This document shows, piece after piece, positions 52,458 to 62,416 of a stretch of 64,000 bases of DNA (position 1 is its first letter; each line of letters begins with the position of its first letter). The notes under the pieces were generated by a model. It made no database searches and was not told the DNA's origin. It saw only the letters and a program-made list of their open reading frames with translations. This DNA is from Paraprevotella xylaniphila YIT 11841 (GTDB lineage Bacteria; Bacteroidota; Bacteroidia; Bacteroidales; Bacteroidaceae). A program made the translations under genes and the position numbers. The DNA lies in contig NZ_GL883825.1 in assembly GCF_000205165.1 (NCBI RefSeq), forward strand, positions 1-64,000. The letters run 5' to 3'.

Positions 52458-54023
52458 ATGAATGAAATAGAAAGAAGAAGGACTTTTGCCATTATTTCCC
52501 ATCCGGACGCCGGAAAGACCACACTCACCGAAAAATTATTGCTCTTCGGCGGGCAAATCCAAGTGGCCGGAGCAGTCAAGAACAACAAAATCAAGAAAAC
52601 AGCCACCAGCGACTGGATGGAAATCGAAAAACAACGCGGTATCTCGGTCACGACCTCTGTCATGGAGTTCGATTACGGGGATTATAAGGTGAACATCTTG
52701 GACACCCCGGGACACCAAGACTTTGCAGAAGATACATTCCGAACGCTGACAGCGGTAGACAGCGCCATCATTGTCGTAGACAGTGCAAAAGGCGTGGAGG
52801 CGCAGACCCGGAAACTGATGACGGTATGCCGTATGCGCAAAACGCCGGTCATCATCTTCATCAACAAGATGGACCGTGAGGGAAAAGACCCCTTCGACCT
52901 CTTGGACGAGTTGGAACAGGAATTACAGATTAAAGTACGCCCGCTCTCATGGCCCATCAACCAAGGACAGCGCTTCAAAGGAGTGTACAACATCTACGAG
53001 CAACGCCTCGACCTGTTCACGCCCGACAAGCAAAAGGTAACGGAAAAGGTGGAAGTGGACATCCACAGCGATGCACTCGAAAACCACGTAGGCGATGCCG
53101 ATGCAGAAAAGTTACGCATGGACCTGGAACTGGTAGACGGGGTTTATCCGTCATTCGATGTAAACACTTACCTGAATGGCGAAGTGGCACCTGTTTTTTT
53201 CGGGTCGGCCTTGAATAACTTCGGTGTGAAAGAGTTGTTGGACTGCTTCGTAAAGATAGCTCCCAGCCCACACCCCATACAGGCGGAAGAACGCATGGTG
53301 CGCCCGGAAGAGCCGAAGTTCAGCGGCTTCATCTTCAAAATCACAGCCAACATCGACCCGAACCACCGTTCGTGTATCGCCTTCTGCAAGGTATGTTCCG
53401 GCAAGTTCGTGCGCAACGCGCCTTACCTGCATGTACGCCAAAACAAGACGCTGCGCTTTTCTTCGCCCACACAGTTCATGGCTCAAAAGAAGAGCACCAT
53501 CGACGAGGCTTGGCCCGGCGACATCGTGGGACTGCCGGACAACGGCATATTCAAGATCGGCGACACGCTGACCGAAGGAGAGATGATACATTTCCGCGGA
53601 CTGCCGAGTTTCTCTCCCGAAATGTTCAAATACATCGAGAATGCCGATCCCATGAAGACCAAGCAACTGAACAAGGGTATCGAACAGTTGATGGACGAGG
53701 GCGTGGCACAGCTCTTCGTCAACCAGTTCAACGGACGGAAAATCATCGGTACGGTAGGACAGTTGCAGTTTGAAGTGATACAATACCGCCTGGAGAACGA
53801 GTACAATGCCCAATGCCGTTGGGAACCCGTCAGCCTGTACAAGGCGTGCTGGATAGAAAGCGATGACGAAGCACAGCTGGAAGCCTTCAAAAAGCGCAAG
53901 TACCAGTTCATGGCCAAGGACCGCGAAGGCCGCGACGTTTTTTTGGCCGACAGCAACTACGTTCTCCAGATGGCACAGAGCGACTTCGAGCACATCAAAT
54001 TCCATTTCACTAGCGAATTTTAA
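52458..54023 (+). CDS. prfC: Peptide chain release factor 3
   Basis: GTPase that recycles release factors 1 and 2 from the ribosome. The 521-residue protein has G1 [15 protein letters not shown], the switch region [12 protein letters not shown]3 DTPGHQDF and G4 INKMDRE, followed by the RF3-specific domains ([20 protein letters not shown], and [15 protein letters not shown] near the C-terminus). Length is normal. It lies 18 bases after rfbD in the same run of genes. Confidence 0.95.
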   Translation: MNEIERRRTFAIISHPDAGKTTLTEKLLLFGGQIQVAGAVKNNKIKKTATSDWMEIEKQRGISVTTSVMEFDYGDYKVNILDTPGHQDFAEDTFRTLTAVDSAIIVVDSAKGVEAQTRKLMTVCRMRKTPVIIFINKMDREGKDPFDLLDELEQELQIKVRPLSWPINQGQRFKGVYNIYEQRLDLFTPDKQKVTEKVEVDIHSDALENHVGDADAEKLRMDLELVDGVYPSFDVNTYLNGEVAPVFFGSALNNFGVKELLDCFVKIAPSPHPIQAEERMVRPEEPKFSGFIFKITANIDPNHRSCIAFCKVCSGKFVRNAPYLHVRQNKTLRFSSPTQFMAQKKSTIDEAWPGDIVGLPDNGIFKIGDTLTEGEMIHFRGLPSFSPEMFKYIENADPMKTKQLNKGIEQLMDEGVAQLFVNQFNGRKIIGTVGQLQFEVIQYRLENEYNAQCRWEPVSLYKACWIESDDEAQLEAFKKRKYQFMAKDREGRDVFLADSNYVLQMAQSDFEHIKFHFTSEF

Positions 54024-54045
54024 AGTTTAAACCAAACCAACGGAC

Positions 54046-54615
54046 ATGAATAGAGAAGAAGACATCAGACAGGCAGTAGAAGTCATGCGCCGGGGTGGCG
54101 TCATCCTCTACCCTACGGACACGATATGGGGCATCGGTTGCGATGCCACTAACGAAGAGGCGGTACGCCGTGTGTACGACATCAAGAAGCGCGACGACAG
54201 CAAGGCACTCATTTGCTTGGTAGACTCCGACCATCGGTTGCAGCGTTACGTAAGCGACGTGCCCAACGTGGCTTGGGACTTGATAGAATATGCCACCCGT
54301 CCGCTCACCATCATTTTCGACAAGGCCAAGAACTTGGCCCCCAACCTGTTGGCCGAAGACGGCAGCGTGGGAATACGCGTCACCCGTGAAGAATTCAGCC
54401 GAGAGTTGTGTTACCGTTTCCAGAAAGCCGTCGTGTCCACCTCAGCCAACGTGAGCGGCGAGCCTTCGCCGGCTTGTTTCGATGACATCAGCGACGAGAT
54501 AAAAAACGCGGTAGACTACATTGTGCAAAGCCGCAGGAAAGAAAAGACAAAAGCAGCTCCCAGTAGCATCATCAAATTGCGTCCGGACGGCGAAGTGACC
54601 ATCATCAGGAAATAA
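54046..54615 (+). CDS. Sua5/YciO/YrdC protein (threonylcarbamoyl-AMP synthase)
   Basis: A 189-residue YrdC-fold protein, expected to make threonylcarbamoyl-adenylate for the t6A37 tRNA modification. Motifs: GGVILYPTDTIWGIGCDA, KKRDDSKAL, RPLTIIFDKA, SVGIRVTREEF and STSANVSGEPSP. It is the short TsaC form without the Sua5 C-terminal domain. YciO-like proteins of unknown role look similar, so the assignment to TsaC is probable and not certain. Cotranscription with prfC is likely (22-base gap). Confidence 0.88.
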   Translation: MNREEDIRQAVEVMRRGGVILYPTDTIWGIGCDATNEEAVRRVYDIKKRDDSKALICLVDSDHRLQRYVSDVPNVAWDLIEYATRPLTIIFDKAKNLAPNLLAEDGSVGIRVTREEFSRELCYRFQKAVVSTSANVSGEPSPACFDDISDEIKNAVDYIVQSRRKEKTKAAPSSIIKLRPDGEVTIIRK

Positions 54616-54627
54616 GCGGAAGGAGCT

Positions 54628-56427
54628 ATGAACGCGGTAAAAAGGAATTTCACATTTTTCGAACGCCTGTTCATCTGGCGGCGGATGAATTTCAGCGAAC
54701 AGAAATTCATCCTGATAATTAGTTTGGTGGTCGGTGTACTGACCGCTTTCGCCGGACTCTTCCTGAAATGGCTCATCCATCAGATACAATACCTCCTGAC
54801 CTACCGTTTCGATGCCACTGGTTCCAACGCCCTTTACCTGGTGTATCCCGTCATCGGCATTTTCCTGACGGGACTGTTCGTCCGCTATGTCGTAAAGGAC
54901 GACATCAGCCATGGTGTCACCAAGATTCTCTTCGCCATCGCACGCAAACAAAGTAAAATCAAGGTCCACAACACCTGGTCAAGCGTCATAGCCAGTGCCA
55001 TTACCATCGGGTTCGGAGGTTCCGTAGGGGCAGAAGCCCCCATCGTGCTCACCGGTTCGGCCATCGGCTCCAATCTCGGACGCCTGTTCCGCATCAACAG
55101 CAAGACCCTGATGCTTTTGGTGGGTTGCGGAGCGGCAGGTGCCGTGGCAGGCATCTTCAAAGCCCCGATTGCCGGGCTTGTATTCACCCTCGAAGTCCTC
55201 ATGATAGACCTCACGATGGGAGCTTTGCTGCCTTTGCTGATTTCATGCGTGACGGCGGCCGGAGTGACATTCGCCGTATCGGGTACGAACACTATCTTTG
55301 AGTTCCATCTGCAAAACGGATTCGCCGTAGACAAAATACCGGCCTACATCCTTTTGGGCATCTTCTGCGGACTGGTATCGCTTTATTTCACCCGCACGAT
55401 GAACTCGCTGGAAGACATCTTCCGCAAATATTCCAACCCTTACGTCAAGCTCCTCATCGGCGGAGCCACGCTGAGCGTCCTTATTTACCTTTTCCCTTCG
55501 TTGTACGGAGAAGGCTACGACCTTATCAACCTGCTGCTGAACGGGAACGGCGCGAAAGACTGGGACACGGCGATGGACAGTTCGCTGTTCTACGGACACG
55601 GCAACCTGTTGTTGCTTTACCTGGCGTTGGTACTTATCTTCAAAGTCTTCGCCTCCACGGCCACCAACGGTGGCGGAGGTTGTGGCGGTATTTTCGCCCC
55701 CAGCCTGTTTTTGGGTTGTATCTCTGGCTTTATTTTCGCCCGCCTTTGGAACTTCTACCGTTGTCTGGGCATTTACTTGCCCGAACGGAATTTTGCCATG
55801 ATCGGCATGGCGGGACTGATGAGCGGTGTCATGCACGCCCCACTGACAGGCATATTCCTTATCGCGGAACTCACCGGAGGCTATCAGCTATTCATGCCCC
55901 TGATGATCGTATCCGTCTGTGCCTACCTGACCATCATTTCTTTCGAGCCCCACAGCATCTATTCCATGCGTTTGGCCAAGAAAGGCCAGTTGCTCACGCA
56001 CCATAAAGACCGCGCCATACTCACGCTGATGAGTCTCGACTCGGTTATCGAGAAATACGACGAATACCTGTATCCGGACATGGATTTGAGCGAATTGGTA
56101 AAAACCATCTCGGCTTCGCGCCGCGACGTGTTCCCGGTGGTGGACCGCCAGCACCGTCTGGTGGGTATCATTTATCTGGACGATGTCCGCCCCATCATGT
56201 TCCGGCAGGAATTGTACCACCGTTTCCAAATCGGCCAACTGATGAAAGAGCCGGTGGCTCGCCTGAACATTGACGACTCCATGGACGTAGTGCTGCTCAC
56301 GTTAGACAAGACTCAGGCTTGGACGCTCCCGGTAGTAGACACGGAAGGCACGTTCATGGGCTTCATCCGCAAGTCGCACGTGCTGACCCTTTACCGTAAG
56401 ACCCTGGCCGACTTATCCGACGACTAA
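54628..56427 (+). CDS. ClC-family chloride channel/transporter with CBS domains
   Basis: A 599-residue membrane protein. The ClC core (about 25-430) shows GFGGSVGAEAPIVLTGSAIGS (selectivity filter with the gating Glu), GAAGAVAGIFKAPIAGLVF and GGGCGGIFAPSLFLGCISG. Two CBS domains follow in the cytosol (about 455-599; for example RRDVFPVVDRQHRLVGIIYL). Channel or H+/Cl- exchanger activity cannot be told from this. It lies 12 bases after the TsaC gene and 11 before fmt. Confidence 0.9.
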   Translation: MNAVKRNFTFFERLFIWRRMNFSEQKFILIISLVVGVLTAFAGLFLKWLIHQIQYLLTYRFDATGSNALYLVYPVIGIFLTGLFVRYVVKDDISHGVTKILFAIARKQSKIKVHNTWSSVIASAITIGFGGSVGAEAPIVLTGSAIGSNLGRLFRINSKTLMLLVGCGAAGAVAGIFKAPIAGLVFTLEVLMIDLTMGALLPLLISCVTAAGVTFAVSGTNTIFEFHLQNGFAVDKIPAYILLGIFCGLVSLYFTRTMNSLEDIFRKYSNPYVKLLIGGATLSVLIYLFPSLYGEGYDLINLLLNGNGAKDWDTAMDSSLFYGHGNLLLLYLALVLIFKVFASTATNGGGGCGGIFAPSLFLGCISGFIFARLWNFYRCLGIYLPERNFAMIGMAGLMSGVMHAPLTGIFLIAELTGGYQLFMPLMIVSVCAYLTIISFEPHSIYSMRLAKKGQLLTHHKDRAILTLMSLDSVIEKYDEYLYPDMDLSELVKTISASRRDVFPVVDRQHRLVGIIYLDDVRPIMFRQELYHRFQIGQLMKEPVARLNIDDSMDVVLLTLDKTQAWTLPVVDTEGTFMGFIRKSHVLTLYRKTLADLSDD

Positions 56428-56438
56428 AAACTAAAGAC

Positions 56439-57419
56439 ATGAAAAAGAAAGAAGATTTGAGAATTGTATATATGGGCACACCGGAGTTCGCGGTGGAGAG
56501 CCTGAAATGCTTGGTAGAAGGAGGTTACAACGTGGTCGGTGTCGTCACCATGCCGGACAAACCGATGGGCCGCCACCAGGACGTACTGCAAGCCAGCCCC
56601 GTGAAACAGTACGCTGTGGAACACGGCCTGCGTATCTTGCAACCGGTCAAGCTGAAAGACGAAACCTTTGTGGAAGAACTCCGCTCCCTACGTGCCGACC
56701 TACAAATCGTGGTAGCTTTCCGCATGTTGCCCGAAGTAGTGTGGAACATGCCTCCCATGGGTACATTCAACCTGCATGCGTCGTTGTTGCCGCAATACCG
56801 TGGGGCCGCCCCCATCAACTGGGCCGTCATCAACGGCGAAACGGAAACGGGCATCACCACGTTCTTCCTCAAACATGAAATCGACACCGGCGAGGTCATC
56901 CAACAAGTGCGCATCCCGATTGCGGACACCGACAATGTGGGCGTGGTGCACGACAAACTGATGGAACTCGGCGGCCGGTTGGTAGTGGAGACGGTAGACC
57001 ACATCTTGGCCGATGCCGTCCGCCCCATACCGCAAGAAACGATGGCAGTGGAAGGCCCGTTGCACCCGGCACCGAAAATCTTCAAGGAGACGTGCCGGAT
57101 GGATTGGCAGGGCAAGACGCTCAAGCAACTGTATGATTTCGTACGCGGCTTGTCGCCCTACCCTGCCGCGTGGAGCGAGATGAAGGACGAAGCCACAGGC
57201 AAGGTTTATACCCTTAAAATATACGAAACGGAGAAAGAGCCGTGTGCGTGCCACGAACCGGCGGGCAAAGTGGTCAGCGACGGAAAGACCTACCTGAAAG
57301 TGGCCGTAGACGGAGGTTACCTCCGCCTGAAGGAAATCCAACTGACGGGCAAGAAAAGGATGCGCACAGAAGACTTCCTGCGGGGTTTCCGTATGCCGGA
57401 AAATCTCCTCATGCTATAG
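56439..57419 (+). CDS. fmt: Methionyl-tRNA formyltransferase
   Basis: Formylates Met-tRNA-fMet using 10-formyl-tetrahydrofolate. The 326-residue protein shows RIVYMGTPEFAVESLK at the start, the catalytic set NLHASLLPQYRGAAPINWAV (Asn, His and following loop), GITTFFLKHEIDTGEV and a C-terminal OB-fold domain (about 210-326). Length is normal. It is the last gene of the plus-strand run; def is not adjacent. Confidence 0.95.
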   Translation: MKKKEDLRIVYMGTPEFAVESLKCLVEGGYNVVGVVTMPDKPMGRHQDVLQASPVKQYAVEHGLRILQPVKLKDETFVEELRSLRADLQIVVAFRMLPEVVWNMPPMGTFNLHASLLPQYRGAAPINWAVINGETETGITTFFLKHEIDTGEVIQQVRIPIADTDNVGVVHDKLMELGGRLVVETVDHILADAVRPIPQETMAVEGPLHPAPKIFKETCRMDWQGKTLKQLYDFVRGLSPYPAAWSEMKDEATGKVYTLKIYETEKEPCACHEPAGKVVSDGKTYLKVAVDGGYLRLKEIQLTGKKRMRTEDFLRGFRMPENLLML

Positions 57420-57470
57420 AATCCGTAAAGGAAATTCAACGCCCGAATCGTTCGCCGCAGAACGGAAAAT

Positions 57471-57530
57471 CAATCTCAGGAGATTGAAAAATCGTTCGCC
57501 TGAGATTGAAAAATCGTTTGGCGCAGAAAA
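57471..57530. repeat. Intergenic element with CAATCTCAGG stem
   Basis: CAATCTCAGG (57471-57480) and CCTGAGATTG (57499-57508) form the stem; AAAAATCGTTTGGCGCAGAAAA-type tail follows (57509-57530). Closely related to 29696-29761. A weaker TCGTTCGCCGCAGAA unit lies just upstream (about 57449). Confidence 0.75.
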
Positions 57531-57534
57531 AAAC

Positions 57535-57580
57535 AACGCCTTGCATAGATTGACACATTTCCTGCAAGGCGTTTTTATTT
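57535..57580 (+). terminator. Terminator after fmt
   Basis: AACGCCTTGCA (57535-57545) pairs with TGCAAGGCGTT (57563-57573), then TTTATTT. It closes the plus-strand gene run. Confidence 0.75.
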
Positions 57581-57688
57581 CACTGTATTACAATGATTTA
57601 CCAAATTAAAACCCACAAGTTTCCCACGACTCGTTTTTGTAAATCATTCGGCATGTCATCTATCGCCGTAGATGACCGGCACGGGCTA

Positions 57689-58780
57689 TCAGGCATTTGT
57701 CTTCCGATAACTCCACACGGCTACTCCGGCAAACACCGACATGAAACACAGCATCTTGCCGAACTGCGGCCACAAGTCGGTCAGCCCGCATCCCTTCAGG
57801 AAAATCATACGCATGACCTGAATAAAATAGGTCAACGGATTGAAAGCCGCTATCCACTGCGCCCAGTCCGGCATGCTGCGCACGGGGGTGAACAAGCCAC
57901 TCATCAGGATGAATACCATCAGGAAGAAAAACATGACGAACATGGCCTGCTGCATCGTGGCAGAATAATTGGAAATAACCAACCCGAAACCCGACATCGT
58001 AAGAATGTAAATGCACGAGAAGAAATATATCAGCCACAAACTGCCTGACGGCACAATGCCGTAGAGCACGGCGGACAACACCAAGCCGATAGACAGGACC
58101 ACCAGCCCCACAATCCAGTAAGGCACCAATTTAGCCAGGATGAACACGAACTTGTTGAGCGGCGTGACGTTCAACTGTTCAATCGTGCCCACCTCTTTTT
58201 CGCTCACGATATTCAATGCAGGAAGAAAGCCGCAAAGCAACGTCAGCATCATGATGAGCAAAGCCGGTACCATGAACACTTTATAATTCAGATGCGGATT
58301 ATACAAGTTAAGTACGGACAAACGGGTCATACCCGTGCCTCCCAATTCCTGATTCACGAAATCGTTTACCACCGTAGAAAGGTAAGAACTGCCCAGTCCA
58401 CCTTTGGTTCCGTTGATGGCATTGGCCGAAATCTGAAGTTCCACGGGGCGCCCCGTGCCTAAAGATTTGGCAAAGTCACGCGGAATCTCCAGAATGACAT
58501 CCGCCTCTCCGCGCTCCACGCTCTCCAATGCACGGCCGTAATCCGGCGCGTTCTCCACCAAATTGAAATAATCCGTGGAAGCCACTTTCTCCACCAGACG
58601 GCGCGACAAGGCAGAATGGTCCAAGTCTACCACAGCTAGGTTGTTGTACTTGATTTCAAGATTGGCTGCCCACGGCATCAGAATCATCATCATGCAGGGA
58701 AACACCAAAATGAGCCGGGGGATGATGGGATTCCTCCGCATTTGCTTGAACTCCTTTTCTATTAAATATTTCAGTACCAT
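57689..58780 (-). CDS. ABC-2 type permease (second)
   Basis: A 363-residue inner-membrane permease of the YbhR/YhhJ type. One N-terminal helix is followed by a large periplasmic domain (about 45-170), five C-terminal helices, and the conserved segment LNVTPLNKFVFILAKLVPYW. It probably forms a heterodimer with the other permease and is driven by the double ATPase to expel drugs or other hydrophobic compounds. It starts 24 bases after the first permease gene. Confidence 0.9.
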   Translation of the reverse strand: MVLKYLIEKEFKQMRRNPIIPRLILVFPCMMMILMPWAANLEIKYNNLAVVDLDHSALSRRLVEKVASTDYFNLVENAPDYGRALESVERGEADVILEIPRDFAKSLGTGRPVELQISANAINGTKGGLGSSYLSTVVNDFVNQELGGTGMTRLSVLNLYNPHLNYKVFMVPALLIMMLTLLCGFLPALNIVSEKEVGTIEQLNVTPLNKFVFILAKLVPYWIVGLVVLSIGLVLSAVLYGIVPSGSLWLIYFFSCIYILTMSGFGLVISNYSATMQQAMFVMFFFLMVFILMSGLFTPVRSMPDWAQWIAAFNPLTYFIQVMRMIFLKGCGLTDLWPQFGKMLCFMSVFAGVAVWSYRKTNA

Positions 58781-58804
58781 AAGTTTTCCTCTTTTACGTC
58801 TGTA

Positions 58805-59899
58805 TTATTCCAGCCTTTCCTTGAATTTCTTCAAGCTCAGCCCGATGAGCAAAGCCGCCATACCGGACAGTATCAACGCCTCATGCCATACGGCGGCCAT
58901 GCCCAAGCCTTCTATCATCACCTTCTTCACGGCCTGAATGTACCACCTTGCCGGAATGATATTGGAAATCCACTGCAGGACAGCCGGCATGCTCTCTATG
59001 GGAAAAATCATGCCTGAAAGCAACATGACAGGCATCATCAGTCCCATACCCGACACGATCATGGCCGCCACTTGGTTTTGTACCACACATGAAATGAGCA
59101 ATCCCAACGACAGAGCCACCGCAATCAGAAGGAGGCTCAGGAAAGACAGCGTCCAGAGGCTGCCCTCCACCGGCACATGCAGCACGTAGACCGACAGCAG
59201 CAATATCGTGGCCAGATTGACGCAAGAAAGTACCAAGTAGGGTACGGCCTTGGCCAGAATGATAAAAATAGGCCGGATGGGCGACACCAACAGGACTTCC
59301 ATCGTACCGGTCTCTTTCTCTCGTACAATGGAAATGGAAGTCATCATCGCGCAAATCAGCATCAGTATCAGCCCCATCACGCCGGGTACGAAATTATAGG
59401 CACTCTTCATCTGAGGATTGAACAAGAGGTGCGTCTGCACCTCCAATCCGGCTTGCTGTCCTTCCTGCAGGGCTTGCCCAATGATGCCCTGCACATAACC
59501 GGACATCATATTCCCCGTATTCGGATCCGTAGCATCCACCACCAGTTGTATACCGGATTCACCCGTACGCAAGTTTTCATCAAAGTCAGGCGTGAAAGCC
59601 ACCACGATGTCCGCTTCGTCATGCCGGAACACGGACTCTATCTCAGAAGCCGATGATAAATATCTTACGACTGAGAAATAACGGTTTTCATCTATCCGCT
59701 CCGTAATACGCGTTGTGACGGCATCTTTCGACGGGTCGAGCACAGCCACACGACTGTGGTTGATTTCCGTAGTAATGGCAAAACCGAACAAAATGATTTG
59801 CAACACCGGCATGCCCAACAATATCAGCATCGTCCGCCTGTCGCGGAAAATGTGGAAAAACTCTATCTTGATAAAAGCCCAAAACTGTTTCATCTTCAT
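58805..59899 (-). CDS. ABC-2 type permease (first)
   Basis: A 364-residue permease of the YbhS type: N-terminal helix (MLILLGMPVLQIILFGFA), periplasmic domain (about 45-175), then five helices with KETGTMEVLLVSPIRPIFII, the characteristic ABC-2 cytoplasmic motif. It acts with the second permease and the ATPase upstream. A 53-base gap with a hairpin separates it from the ATPase gene. Confidence 0.9.
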   Translation of the reverse strand: MKMKQFWAFIKIEFFHIFRDRRTMLILLGMPVLQIILFGFAITTEINHSRVAVLDPSKDAVTTRITERIDENRYFSVVRYLSSASEIESVFRHDEADIVVAFTPDFDENLRTGESGIQLVVDATDPNTGNMMSGYVQGIIGQALQEGQQAGLEVQTHLLFNPQMKSAYNFVPGVMGLILMLICAMMTSISIVREKETGTMEVLLVSPIRPIFIILAKAVPYLVLSCVNLATILLLSVYVLHVPVEGSLWTLSFLSLLLIAVALSLGLLISCVVQNQVAAMIVSGMGLMMPVMLLSGMIFPIESMPAVLQWISNIIPARWYIQAVKKVMIEGLGMAAVWHEALILSGMAALLIGLSLKKFKERLE

Positions 59900-59920
59900 T
59901 GAATAATTTACTCACGCTCG

Positions 59921-59946
59921 GCAGACACCGAACAAGTTCGGTCTGC
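59921..59946 (-). other. Intercistronic hairpin in the efflux operon
   Basis: GCAGACACCGAAC pairs with GTTCGGTCTGC (two-base bulge, two-base loop) in the only sizeable gap of the operon, between the ATPase and first permease genes. There is no T-tract after it on the minus strand. It may protect or process the mRNA or tune expression. Confidence 0.5.
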
Positions 59947-59952
59947 ACTCTC

Positions 59953-61422
59953 TTACCCGCAAATTTCTGCATTACGTGTGGCCTCACGGGCCAAACGGTG
60001 AAACACTCCATCCATGTCTTTTTCTCCGAAAGTACGTTTCAAGCCTTCGGGCGTATCCAATGCCCGTATCTTTCCGTCCACCATGATGGACACTCGACCG
60101 CAAAATTCGGCCTCGTCCATATAGTGCGTTGTGACGAAGATGGTGATACCCTGATCGGCTGCCTGATAAATCAATTCCCAGAACTGGCGCCGTGTCCTTG
60201 GGTCTACCCCTCCGGTCGGTTCGTCGAGAAACACGATGTCCGGACGATGGAAAGTAGCCACAGAAAAAGCCAACTTTTGTTTCCATCCCAAGGGCAACGA
60301 CTTGACCATCGTGTTCCGCTCTGCTTCCAGTCCCAACGTATGCAGCACTTCGTCCGTGCGACGGGCTATCACCTCGTCCGAGAGTCCATAAATACCGGCA
60401 AACAGGCGAATGTTTTCCCACACCTTCAGGTCGTCGTACAACGAGAACTTCTGGCTCATGTAACCGATATGTTTCTTGATTTCTTCCTGTTGGGTGTTGA
60501 TGTCGAAACCGGCCACGCGCCCCGTGCCCGACGTGGGATAAGACAAGCCGCACAGCATGCGCATGGCTGTGGTCTTGCCTGCCCCGTTCGCCCCGAGGAA
60601 ACCGAAGATTTCGCCTTTCCCCACACGGAAGGAGATGTGGTCTACAGCCGTGAACGTCCCGAACCGTTTCACCAAATCGTGCACCTCGATGGCACATTCC
60701 GACTGGGCTCCGGCCGGTTCGCGTTGCAAGCCCGGCGGACACAGGATACCGGCAAACCGTTCCAACATGACGGTGGGGGTATCTATCCCCTTGACCGCAC
60801 CGCCGTAGAGGAATGCCATACGGTCGCAACTCCGTATCTCGTCGAGATAAGGTGTAGAGACGATGATGGTGATGCCTTCCCGCTTCAGCCGCCGCAACAT
60901 TTCCCAAAATTCCTTGCGCGAGACAGGGTCTACCCCTGTGGTCGGCTCATCCAATAACAAAACCACCGGTTTATGAATCAACGCACAGCTCAAAGCCAGT
61001 TTCTGTTTCATTCCGCCGGAGAGTTTCCCTGCGCGGCGGGTCTTGAACGGCTCGATCTGCTTGTATATGTCTTCCACCAGATGGTAATTCTCACGTACAG
61101 ACGTACCGAACAACGTGGCAAAAAAGTCCAGGTTCTCCTCCACCGTCAGGTCGGGATACAGGGAAAACCGGCCCGGCATATAACCGACGCAAGCACGCAA
61201 CTTGCGGTAGTCCCCCACAACGTCCTGCCCGTCCACCGTAATCCGCCCGCTCTCCGGACACAGCAAAGTGGCCAACATGCGGAACAGCGTGCTTTTCCCG
61301 GCTCCGTCCGGTCCTATCAGTCCGAAGATTTCTCCGGGTCTGACCTCGAAAGAAACGTCGTCCAAAGCCCGTACGCTGCCGTAATGTTTGGACACGCCCT
61401 CTACCTTCACAATGGATTCCAT
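59953..61422 (-). CDS. Fused double ABC ATPase (YbhF-like)
   Basis: A 489-residue protein with two nucleotide-binding domains in one chain. The first has Walker A GPDGAGKSTLF, signature LSGGMKQKLAL and Walker B VVLLLDEPTTGVDP. The second has GANGAGKTTAM, a degenerate signature LPLGWKQKLAF and IVFLDEPTGGVDP. This arrangement is typical of YbhF-type drug exporters. It energises the two ABC-2 permeases downstream, and six bases separate it from the membrane fusion gene. Confidence 0.93.
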   Translation of the reverse strand: MESIVKVEGVSKHYGSVRALDDVSFEVRPGEIFGLIGPDGAGKSTLFRMLATLLCPESGRITVDGQDVVGDYRKLRACVGYMPGRFSLYPDLTVEENLDFFATLFGTSVRENYHLVEDIYKQIEPFKTRRAGKLSGGMKQKLALSCALIHKPVVLLLDEPTTGVDPVSRKEFWEMLRRLKREGITIIVSTPYLDEIRSCDRMAFLYGGAVKGIDTPTVMLERFAGILCPPGLQREPAGAQSECAIEVHDLVKRFGTFTAVDHISFRVGKGEIFGFLGANGAGKTTAMRMLCGLSYPTSGTGRVAGFDINTQQEEIKKHIGYMSQKFSLYDDLKVWENIRLFAGIYGLSDEVIARRTDEVLHTLGLEAERNTMVKSLPLGWKQKLAFSVATFHRPDIVFLDEPTGGVDPRTRRQFWELIYQAADQGITIFVTTHYMDEAEFCGRVSIMVDGKIRALDTPEGLKRTFGEKDMDGVFHRLAREATRNAEICG

Positions 61423-61428
61423 GACACC

Positions 61429-62409
61429 TTAGTTGAATTTGACTTCGCCATACATGCCCAACTTCAGAAAGCCGTCGTTTTCCACGGCTATTTTCACGGC
61501 GTACACCAGATTCGCCCGTTCGTCACGCGTCTGTATGGTTTTAGGCGTAAATTCGGCCTGTCCGGATATCCACGTGATTTTTCCCTTGTATTCCTTACGG
61601 TCTTCCGCTCCATAATCAGCGTAGACTTTCACCGCCTGCCCCAATTTTACCGCAGAGAGTTGGTCGCCACCCACATACGCCCGCAAAAAGACATGCTTCA
61701 TGTCCGCCACTTTAAACAAGGGTTTGCCTTGAGCCGTCACTTCGCCCCGTTCCGCATACTTCGTCAGCACCGTACCGGAAATAGGACTGACGATACGGCA
61801 TTTCTCCAGTTGGTCTTCTGTCTGCCGTATCTGTATCTCTGCGGCATCCCCTTCTTCCGTCACGCCTTGGTTGCCGAGATTCAAAGTAGACAGCTGGGCT
61901 TCCAACTGCTTTTTCAGCACGGCCAGTTGCGACTCCACGTCGTCCACCTGCTTTTGCGTACCGGCATTCTGCGCCAACAGGTTCAGGCTGCGCTTTCTTT
62001 CCAGTTCGGCCTTTGCAATCTGTTCCCGAGTGGCAGCTACCTGCTTGGCCACATCCGCCCTACGGCTACCGATGGAACGCATTTGGGCTTCCAGTTGGCA
62101 CTTTTTCAGGTGAAGTTGCACGGAATCCACATATCCCACCTGTTGCCCCAACTCCAACACATCGCCTTCTTCCAGATTCAATGCCATGATTTTGCCGTTG
62201 GCTTCGGAAGACACGATGACTTCCGTGGATTCGAAGATTCCTGTGGCGTCGAAATCCGTGTCTGCCCCGCTGCACGCCGCAAACAATCCCAACAAGGCCG
62301 CGCCGCAAATGTCCCGGGCTCCCCGTTTGAATCCATACTCCGTCTTTCCTACGGCGACCGGACTGTCCAACCCGCCCCGCCATAACTTATTCCAAATGTC
62401 CATATTCAT
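61429..62409 (-). CDS. HlyD-family periplasmic adaptor
   Basis: A 326-residue membrane fusion protein linking the ABC pump to TolC. It contains a lipoyl-like half (ANGKIMALNLEEGDVLELGQQVGYV), a coiled-coil hairpin (about 95-190), the second half GTVLTKYAERGEVTAQGKPLFKVADM and a beta-barrel. The hydrophobic segment ending LFAAC (about 34-47) looks like a lipobox, but it is preceded by about 33 residues, unusually many for a prelipoprotein. A downstream non-ATG start may be the real one. Confidence 0.88.
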   Translation of the reverse strand: MNMDIWNKLWRGGLDSPVAVGKTEYGFKRGARDICGAALLGLFAACSGADTDFDATGIFESTEVIVSSEANGKIMALNLEEGDVLELGQQVGYVDSVQLHLKKCQLEAQMRSIGSRRADVAKQVAATREQIAKAELERKRSLNLLAQNAGTQKQVDDVESQLAVLKKQLEAQLSTLNLGNQGVTEEGDAAEIQIRQTEDQLEKCRIVSPISGTVLTKYAERGEVTAQGKPLFKVADMKHVFLRAYVGGDQLSAVKLGQAVKVYADYGAEDRKEYKGKITWISGQAEFTPKTIQTRDERANLVYAVKIAVENDGFLKLGMYGEVKFN

Positions 62410-62416
62410 TCTACTT

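Noticed and set aside
53151-54005. Minus-strand frame of 284 codons opposite prfC
   Set aside because: The plus strand encodes a clear release factor 3 over the full stretch. The antisense frame has no motif.
59953-60907. Antisense or alternative-frame reading (about 307 codons) in the double ATPase gene
   Set aside because: It is in a shifted frame of the same strand, His/Arg-rich, without ABC motifs. A shadow of the real frame.
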